From Pyrinomonadaceae bacterium (lineage in GTDB: Bacteria > Acidobacteriota > Blastocatellia > Pyrinomonadales > Pyrinomonadaceae), in the NCBI GenBank assembly GCA_025929655.1, contig JAICPV010000016.1, positions 1-14,032 on the forward strand: 14,032 bases of DNA, given 5' to 3'. The position numbers were made by a program, and so were the translations under genes. Of this stretch, positions 1 through 4,090 are shown piece by piece; the first letter of the stretch is position 1, and the number at the start of each line of letters is the position of its first letter. The notes under the pieces were generated by a model. That model had not been told where the DNA came from. It did no database searches and was given only the letters and a program-made list of their open reading frames with translations.

Positions 1-159
1 GAACAGCGCCGCCTGCTCGAAACGGTGCTATCGAACTGCACGTTCGATCGCGGAACTCTTTGTCCGACTTACAGTAAGCCGTTCGACCTGTTCGTCAAGT
101 ACGGCGGATCTGGAAATTGGCGGGGCCGACGGGGCTCGAACCCGCGACCTCCAACGTGA
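1..159 (+). CDS. C-terminal end of a serine-recombinase-like protein (5' end outside window)
   Basis: The open frame from the first base reads EQRRLLETVLSNCTF, then LCPTYSKPFDLF and SGNW, and ends at TGA 157-159. The first 40 residues resemble the C-terminal tail common in bacterial recombinase-family (resolvase/invertase type) proteins, which catalyse site-specific DNA exchange with an N-terminal serine nuclease domain. That domain would lie to the left and is not visible. From about codon 41 the frame enters the antisense of the tRNA-Asp gene and reads RGRRGSNPRPPT, the peptide typical when a tRNA T-arm is translated in reverse. The last 42 bp overlap the tRNA with its CCA. The family call rests on remembered tail similarity over about 40 residues, so it is probable rather than certain. 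Confidence 0.62.
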   Translation, partial: EQRRLLETVLSNCTFDRGTLCPTYSKPFDLFVKYGGSGNWRGRRGSNPRPPT

Positions 160-194
160 CAGGCTGGCGTTCTAACCAACTGAACTACGACCCC
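118..194 (-). tRNA. tRNA-Asp(GTC)
   Basis: Read on the minus strand, this folds as a complete cloverleaf. The acceptor strands GGGGTCG and CGGCCCC pair in seven positions with one T-G pair. The anticodon stem CCAGC/GTTGG encloses loop CTGTCAC with anticodon GTC. The T-arm is GCGGG-TTCGAGC-CCCGT. The discriminator base is G, as expected for tRNA-Asp, and CCA is encoded at 120-118. It lies 39 bp downstream of tRNA-Val in the same orientation and is probably cotranscribed with it. Its 3' half is overlapped by the recombinase frame on the other strand. Confidence 0.96.
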
Positions 195-206
195 GCAATT
201 TTCAAA

Positions 207-230
207 TCTCAAATTTGAAATTTGAAATTT
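207..230. repeat. A/T-rich short tandem repeat between the tRNA genes
   Basis: The 39-bp spacer between the two tRNA genes contains AAATTT three times, separated by single G residues (AAATTTGAAATTTG then AAATTT), with a related partial copy just before it. Each AAATTT is self-complementary, so the stretch can form a hairpin in several registers. It may be a simple spacer, a processing signal in the dicistronic tRNA precursor, or a copy of a short dispersed repeat. Confidence 0.6.
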
Positions 231-233
231 AAT

Positions 234-309
234 TGGTGGGCACGAAGGGACTCGAACCCCTAACTTCCTCCTTGTAAGGGAGGCTGTCTACCAATTGACG
301 TACGTGCCC
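234..309 (-). tRNA. tRNA-Val(TAC)
   Basis: The minus strand folds as a cloverleaf with a perfect acceptor stem (GGGCACG/CGTGCCC), anticodon stem CCTCC/GGAGG, loop CTTACAA with anticodon TAC, T-arm AGGGG-TTCGAGT-CCCTT, discriminator A and encoded CCA (236-234). The D-stem is slightly unusual: it reads CGTC against GACA, so position 10 is C opposite A25 and only three pairs form, where G10-C25 is usual. The rest of the molecule looks functional. It is the first gene of a two-tRNA unit with tRNA-Asp. Confidence 0.95.
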
Positions 310-399
310 GGAAAACTTAGCAAAGAATCTTTATTGGGCACTCGTACCCGCAAAATTGTCAAAAAATGCTCGCTCGTTCCTGAAAAAGAGCGAACTGCT

Positions 400-428
400 A
401 TCGTAGAAAATCGCCATTTCCAAGTCAA
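400..428 (-). promoter_or_regulatory. Sigma70-type promoter for the tRNA-Val/tRNA-Asp unit
   Basis: On the minus strand TTGACT (428-423, five of six consensus bases) is followed after exactly 17 bp by TACGAT (405-400, four of six). The predicted start near 393 gives a leader of about 85 nt before tRNA-Val at 309. The promoter lies just downstream of the ispA stop codon, so the tRNAs need not depend on ispA transcription. Confidence 0.6.
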
Positions 429-437
429 GTTCGTTCA

Positions 438-1319
438 CTACGAACGCCGATTCTTGACATAATGCGCCAACTCGGCCAGGTGATCGGTCGGCACGTCGAA
501 CATCTCCAGCGCATCGAGCGTGTTTCGATAAACTTTTTGAAGTAATTCGCGGGATTCGTCTAGACCATAGACGCTGGGATACGTCGCTTTGTTAGCCGAA
601 ACGTCCTTCGCAGCGGTCTTTCCCAGGATATCCGAGGATTCGGTTACGTCGAGTATGTCGTCCGATATCTGGAACAAAAGACCCAGCCGTGCTCCGTAAT
701 GAGTAATGCCGGTCATTCGAGATTCGTCGAGGCCGGCGATCAACGCTCCTGCCCGTGCCGAAAAGGTGATCAACGCGCCTGTCTTGCAGGCGTGTATCTC
801 ACTCACGCCGCTGGGCGTGACCTCTTTGCCTTCGGCAGAAAGATCAAGTTGCTGACCGATCACCATCTTGCCTGCCGCTTCCGACAACTCTGCGATCAAC
901 TTAAGACGTATTTCAACAGCTAGTGTTTCGTCTTTGGAAATTACTTCGAAGGCGAGTGCCTGGAGCGCGTCCCCAGCGAGGATAGCGGTCGCCTCGCCGA
1001 ATTTTTTATGGCAGGTCTCTCGGCCCCGTCGTATGTCGTCATCGTCCATCGCCGGCAGGTCGTCGTGTATCAGCGAATAGGTGTGGACCATTTCAACCGC
1101 CGCGGCCGTTCTCGAAAGCTTCGCTTCGTCTACGCCAAAAGTGCGGCCCGACGCGAAGATAAGCGCCGGGCGAAACCGCTTTCCGCCCGCGAAAATGCTC
1201 CACCTTATCGCTTCGTCCAAACGCTCGGAAGCGCTTGTCTTTTGCTCGGCGAATACTTCCTCGAGTTTCTTATCGACCGTAATCGAAACGGAGGCAAAAA
1301 ATTCTGACAATTCGCTCAT
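438..1319 (-). CDS. ispA: Farnesyl diphosphate synthase (short-chain polyprenyl synthetase)
   Basis: This cytosolic, all-helical, Mg-dependent enzyme extends dimethylallyl/geranyl diphosphate with isopentenyl diphosphate, feeding quinone, undecaprenol and other isoprenoid synthesis. The 293-residue product has the first aspartate-rich motif DDLPAMDDDD (D86, D87, D92), then RRG, GQQLDL at about 155-160, the KTGAL motif at 179-183, and the second aspartate-rich motif DDILD (220-224). HTYSLIHDDLPAMDDDD closely matches the IspA subgroup, so FPP synthase is preferred over GGPP synthase, although product chain length cannot be proved here. The ATG at 1319 gives the family's usual start (MSELSEFF). 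An in-frame TTG at 1361 would add 14 atypical residues. There is no Shine-Dalgarno sequence. GATAAT (1334-1329) ends 9 bp before the ATG, so the mRNA may be nearly leaderless. It is divergent from the flavin reductase gene. Confidence 0.93.
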   Translation of the reverse strand: MSELSEFFASVSITVDKKLEEVFAEQKTSASERLDEAIRWSIFAGGKRFRPALIFASGRTFGVDEAKLSRTAAAVEMVHTYSLIHDDLPAMDDDDIRRGRETCHKKFGEATAILAGDALQALAFEVISKDETLAVEIRLKLIAELSEAAGKMVIGQQLDLSAEGKEVTPSGVSEIHACKTGALITFSARAGALIAGLDESRMTGITHYGARLGLLFQISDDILDVTESSDILGKTAAKDVSANKATYPSVYGLDESRELLQKVYRNTLDALEMFDVPTDHLAELAHYVKNRRS

Positions 1320-1406
1320 CGAGCGTCGATTATCGGGTATGCGGTACCAAATCCAAAACAAGCGTTCTTGCGAAGCGGTTGATCGATGTAATAATTTCAG
1401 AATCGA

Positions 1407-1883
1407 ATGCCTGCATCCCCGGAAGAATTTCGTTCAGCCCTGTCGCAATTCGCAAGCGGCGTTACCGTAGTGACGACCCGCGATGCAAACGGCAAACGCC
1501 ACGGCATCACCGTGTCATCGTTTTGCTCCGTTTCGCTTCAGCCGCCGATGGTACTGATTTGTATCGAAAAAACCACGGGCAGTCATTATGCATTCGGGGA
1601 ATCGGGTGCATTCGTTGTAAACATACTCGCCTCTTCGCAAAGTAATGTGTCCGAGCATTTCGCGTCGCGTTTGGAAGAGAAGTTTGGCGAGGTGAAACAC
1701 ACATTGAATGAAGACGGCGTGCCGGTGCTGACCGATGCGATCGCAACATTGCGATGCACGCTCCGCCATTCGCTCGACGGCGGCGACCATTCGATCTTCG
1801 TAGGCCTCGTCGAAAGCGTGAATGCGCGAGGCGGCGAACCGCTCATTTATTTCGATCACGATTATCACCAGATCAAAACTTAA
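1407..1883 (+). CDS. Flavin reductase-like domain protein (FMN-binding split barrel)
   Basis: The 158-residue protein belongs to the HpaC/DIM6-NTAB type of flavin reductases, which bind FMN and usually pass NAD(P)H electrons to free flavin for a partner monooxygenase. Family hallmarks are FRSALSQFASGVTVVTT near residues 8-24, GITVSSFCSVSLQPPMVLICI near 33-53, a SGAFVVNIL segment near 67-75, and the C-terminal GEPLIYFDHDYH. The length is normal for a single-domain member. It could equally act as an FMN-binding oxidoreductase with another partner, because no monooxygenase gene is adjacent. No ribosome-binding site is visible, and a TAATAA element (1389-1394) lies 12 bp before the ATG. The stop overlaps the start of the PHP gene (TAATG), implying an operon with translational coupling. 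Confidence 0.86.
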   Translation: MPASPEEFRSALSQFASGVTVVTTRDANGKRHGITVSSFCSVSLQPPMVLICIEKTTGSHYAFGESGAFVVNILASSQSNVSEHFASRLEEKFGEVKHTLNEDGVPVLTDAIATLRCTLRHSLDGGDHSIFVGLVESVNARGGEPLIYFDHDYHQIKT

Positions 1884-2881
1884 TGGATCAATTTCGCCTG
1901 ACGCTGATCTCCGCGCTTGTTTTTATTTTGCTTCTGCCGCTTGTCGGTTTCGGCCAACCAGCATCCGCCAAAAGGTGGTACAAGGGCAATACTCACGCGC
2001 ACACGCTTCGAAGCGACGGCGATTCTACGCCCGAAGAAGTAGCAAAATGGTACAAGGAAAACGGCTACAACTTCCTATTCATCACCGATCACGAGACTAT
2101 AACGCCGGTTGATGAACTCAATCGTTCGTTGGGCGTTGTGGACGAATTCGCCGTGTTCACAGCACAAGAGATCACCGACAGGACCGGCGGCAAGCCATAT
2201 CACGTAAATGCCCTGAACATAAGCTCCGTGATAATGCCCAATCGCGGGACCTCGCCTGTTAAAAATTTACAGCTTAATATAGACGCTGTCCGAAAGTCCG
2301 GCGGAGTGCCACAGGTAAATCACCCTAATTTCGGCTGGGCACTTTCAGCCGCTGAAATATCGCAGCTGAAGAACGTAAATCTTATCGAGATCTTTAACGG
2401 CCATCCTCTTGTTAACAATCTCGGCGGCGGCGGTTCACCTAGCGTCGAAAGTATGTGGGATGCAGTGCTTACCAGCGGTAAATTGATATTCGGCGTGGCG
2501 TCGGACGATGTCCATACCGTTAAAAAACTCGGCGACCGAAAGCAGCCAACGCCTGGACACGCGTGGGTGATGGTCAATGCAGCCGAGTTATCGCAAAAGG
2601 CGATCGCTGCGGCTTTGGACCGCGGCGATTTCTATGCTTCAACGGGTGTGGAACTCGAAAGCTATTCTGCTGATAAGAATTCGATCGCCGTTGCCGTAAA
2701 GAACGAACGCTGGAGCAAATACATCATTCAATTCATCGGCCGTGGCGGAAGAGTCTTGGCCGAATCGATGGAGAGTCCGGCCACTTATAAGATACGCGGC
2801 GATGAAGGTTATGTTCGGGTCAAGATCCTTGAGTCAAATGGCAAAGCCGCGTGGACGCAGCCGGTGATGATCAGGAAATAG
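1883..2881 (+). CDS. Exported PHP-domain metal-dependent phosphoesterase/hydrolase
   Basis: The 332-residue protein has a signal peptide (MDQFRLTLISALVFILLLPL, cleavage probably near QPASA-KR at about 29), so it is likely periplasmic. The mature part is a PHP fold with the expected metal ligands: HAH (H38, H40), SDGDS (D45), TDHE (D69, H70), E96 in TAQEIT, NHPN (H147) and SDDVH (D208 or D209, H211). PHP proteins hydrolyse phosphoesters or related bonds with two or three metals, and the exported branch includes CehA/McbA-like hydrolases of unknown natural substrate. A C-terminal region of about 80 residues looks like an added beta domain. The ATG at 1883 is chosen because it gives a clean signal peptide and overlaps the upstream stop (TAATG). 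The longer in-frame start at 1754 would lie inside the flavin reductase gene. It converges with hslO, 6 bp apart. Confidence 0.88.
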   Translation: MDQFRLTLISALVFILLLPLVGFGQPASAKRWYKGNTHAHTLRSDGDSTPEEVAKWYKENGYNFLFITDHETITPVDELNRSLGVVDEFAVFTAQEITDRTGGKPYHVNALNISSVIMPNRGTSPVKNLQLNIDAVRKSGGVPQVNHPNFGWALSAAEISQLKNVNLIEIFNGHPLVNNLGGGGSPSVESMWDAVLTSGKLIFGVASDDVHTVKKLGDRKQPTPGHAWVMVNAAELSQKAIAAALDRGDFYASTGVELESYSADKNSIAVAVKNERWSKYIIQFIGRGGRVLAESMESPATYKIRGDEGYVRVKILESNGKAAWTQPVMIRK

Positions 2882-2887
2882 TGCGGA

Positions 2888-3769
2888 TCAATTCAAGAGC
2901 GTGGCAAGTTCATTCTCGTCAAAGGTATAGACAGCATTACAAAACCCGCAGTTCATCTTCGCCCCATTGTTTTCCGCGATCATCGAAACGATCTCGTCGC
3001 GCCCCAATGCCTCGAGCATTCCGATAGCCCTTTCCTGCGAGCAGGTGCATTTGAATGAAACGTCGCGTACTTCCAGAATTTCATATGGTATCTCGCCCAG
3101 CGCCAAACGGATCAAATCTTCGGCCGTACCTGAATTCTCGATGACAGATGTTAGATGCGGAGCATCGGCGATCGTGTCCTCGACCATCGTGATGATATGC
3201 GGATTGGCCCCCGGCATCATCTGCACCATTACGCCACCGGAAGCGGCAACGAAGGGTTCCGAGCTTTTCAACAGAACACCTAGCATTACCGCGGACGGGA
3301 CCTGTTCGGATTTCGCAAGATAGTAAGCGAAATCTTCCGCGATCTCCCCAGAAACGACCGGGACCGAGCCGACATAGGGCTCGGGGCGCAGTCCGATATC
3401 GAAGCCCGATTCACGGATAACGTAAAAAGTCCCCTTTCCGACGATCCCGCCGACGTCAAACTTGCCGTCCGCGTTCGCTGGAAGTTCCGCAACAGGGTTC
3501 TTTACGTAACCTCTGACGGTTCCCGAGTTGGTCGCCTCGCATGTGATCCCGCCGACCGGGCCGTCAGACTCGATTTTCACCGTTAAGCGATCGAATTCCT
3601 TTTGCGTCGCGCCGAGCAAAAGCGTTCCCGTCAGCATTCTCCCCAGGGCAGCGGAAACCGTCGGAGATGTTTCATGTCGCTTTATCGCTTCAGCAGTAAT
3701 TTCATTCGTAATTGCCGCCAAAACACGAATGTCGCCGCCGGCAGCGGTGGCATGTAAAAGTGTGTCCAT
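2888..3769 (-). CDS. hslO: Hsp33 redox-regulated chaperone
   Basis: Hsp33 is a cytosolic holdase: zinc-bound and inactive when reduced, and activated by oxidative unfolding when the four C-terminal cysteines form disulfides. The 293-residue product carries the diagnostic CxC (C241, C243), a 30-residue spacing, and CxxC (C274, C277), preceded by the usual N-terminal domain with the segments RMLTGTLLLGA and GTFYVIR. All four zinc ligands are present. ATG 3769 is preferred, although a GTG codon immediately upstream (3772) could also start. There is no clear ribosome-binding site. A minus-strand TTGACT (3806-3801), 18 bp spacer and AACACT (3782-3777) place a weak promoter only 7 bp before the ATG. 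It is divergent from nrdJ and convergent with the PHP gene. Confidence 0.95.
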   Translation of the reverse strand: MDTLLHATAAGGDIRVLAAITNEITAEAIKRHETSPTVSAALGRMLTGTLLLGATQKEFDRLTVKIESDGPVGGITCEATNSGTVRGYVKNPVAELPANADGKFDVGGIVGKGTFYVIRESGFDIGLRPEPYVGSVPVVSGEIAEDFAYYLAKSEQVPSAVMLGVLLKSSEPFVAASGGVMVQMMPGANPHIITMVEDTIADAPHLTSVIENSGTAEDLIRLALGEIPYEILEVRDVSFKCTCSQERAIGMLEALGRDEIVSMIAENNGAKMNCGFCNAVYTFDENELATLLN

Positions 3770-3776
3770 CACTAAC

Positions 3777-3806
3777 AGTGTTCTGGAACCAGTGCCGGAA
3801 AGTCAA
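3777..3806 (-). promoter_or_regulatory. Candidate hslO promoter
   Basis: On the minus strand TTGACT (3806-3801, five of six) is separated by 18 bp from AACACT (3782-3777, three of six). The -10 is weak. Transcription would begin at or just before the start codon, giving little or no leader. Confidence 0.35.
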
Positions 3807-3828
3807 TGTTTCGGCTGATGAAACGCCA

Positions 3829-3850
3829 AAATTAACGGATCCGCTAATTT
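3829..3850. promoter_or_regulatory. 22-bp near-perfect palindrome upstream of nrdJ, possible operator
   Basis: AAATTA-A-CGGATCCG-C-TAATTT is self-complementary at ten of eleven base pairs, the single mismatch being the A/C pair flanking the CGGATCCG core. It has no loop, so a dimeric protein-binding site is more likely than an RNA hairpin. It lies in the hslO/nrdJ divergent region, about 24 bp upstream of the hslO -35 and directly before the first NrdR-like site. The regulator is unknown. Confidence 0.5.
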
Positions 3851-3897
3851 ATGGACCCTATTGTTGCCTCGAATACAGTAACCACAAGATATTGTGT
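3851..3897. promoter_or_regulatory. Candidate tandem NrdR boxes upstream of nrdJ
   Basis: CCACAAGATATTGTGT (3882-3897) contains the perfect half-sites CACAA/TTGTG and fits the NrdR-box pattern ACACWATATWTWGTGT at 14 of 16 positions. A weaker copy, ATGGACCCTATTGTTG (3851-3866), keeps only the right half (TATTGT) but is displaced by exactly 31 bp, the spacing known for paired NrdR boxes. They lie just upstream of the -35 of the putative nrdJ promoter, consistent with repression of ribonucleotide reductase by NrdR when dATP is plentiful. The nrdR gene itself is not in the window. Confidence 0.6.
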
Positions 3898-3907
3898 AAA
3901 AATCATG

Positions 3908-3935
3908 TTGACATGGCTCGCAGTTTGGGTTTATT
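3908..3935 (+). promoter_or_regulatory. Putative nrdJ promoter
   Basis: A consensus TTGACA (3908-3913) is followed after 16 bp by TTTATT (3930-3935, four of six). Transcription from about 3942 gives a leader of roughly 150 nt before nrdJ. That leader contains a short GC palindrome (CGCCGGGCCGGCG near 3955-3967) but no riboswitch fold I can recognise. The -10 is the weaker element. Confidence 0.5.
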
Positions 3936-4076
3936 GTTGTCACATTCTTGCTCGCCGGGCCGGCGGAAGATCCCAGAAAACATCGAACCGTCAAGTTCAC
4001 ACCGGAACTTATGTATCACTGTCGAAAATGTTAAAATTAAGTTAATTCATCGGCAAAAGTTCGCGACCCGCAGACC

Positions 4077-4081
4077 AGGAG
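4077..4081 (+). promoter_or_regulatory. Shine-Dalgarno sequence of nrdJ
   Basis: AGGAG lies 9 bp before the ATG at 4091. It is noteworthy because most other genes in the window have no recognisable site, and it fixes the nrdJ start. Confidence 0.75.
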
Positions 4082-4090
4082 AACCACCAA

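Noticed and set aside
357..362. Perfect minus-strand TTGACA as the tRNA promoter
   Set aside because: No -10-like hexamer lies 16-18 bp away; the nearest candidate (TAAAGA) is 23 bp downstream. The 400-428 pair is better.
1320..1361. Upstream TTG start of ispA adding 14 residues
   Set aside because: The extra residues (MFWIWYRIPDNRRS) are atypical of the family, and the ATG at 1319 gives the usual N-terminus.
1754..1882. Earlier in-frame start of the PHP gene
   Set aside because: It would overlap the flavin reductase gene by about 130 bp and put Arg-rich residues before an obvious signal peptide. ATG 1883 is coupled to the upstream stop.
3936..4090. Cobalamin riboswitch in the nrdJ leader, expected because the enzyme uses adenosylcobalamin
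   Set aside because: No recognisable B12 box or conserved core was found. CGCAGACCAGGAG near 4070 shares letters with the box but not its order.
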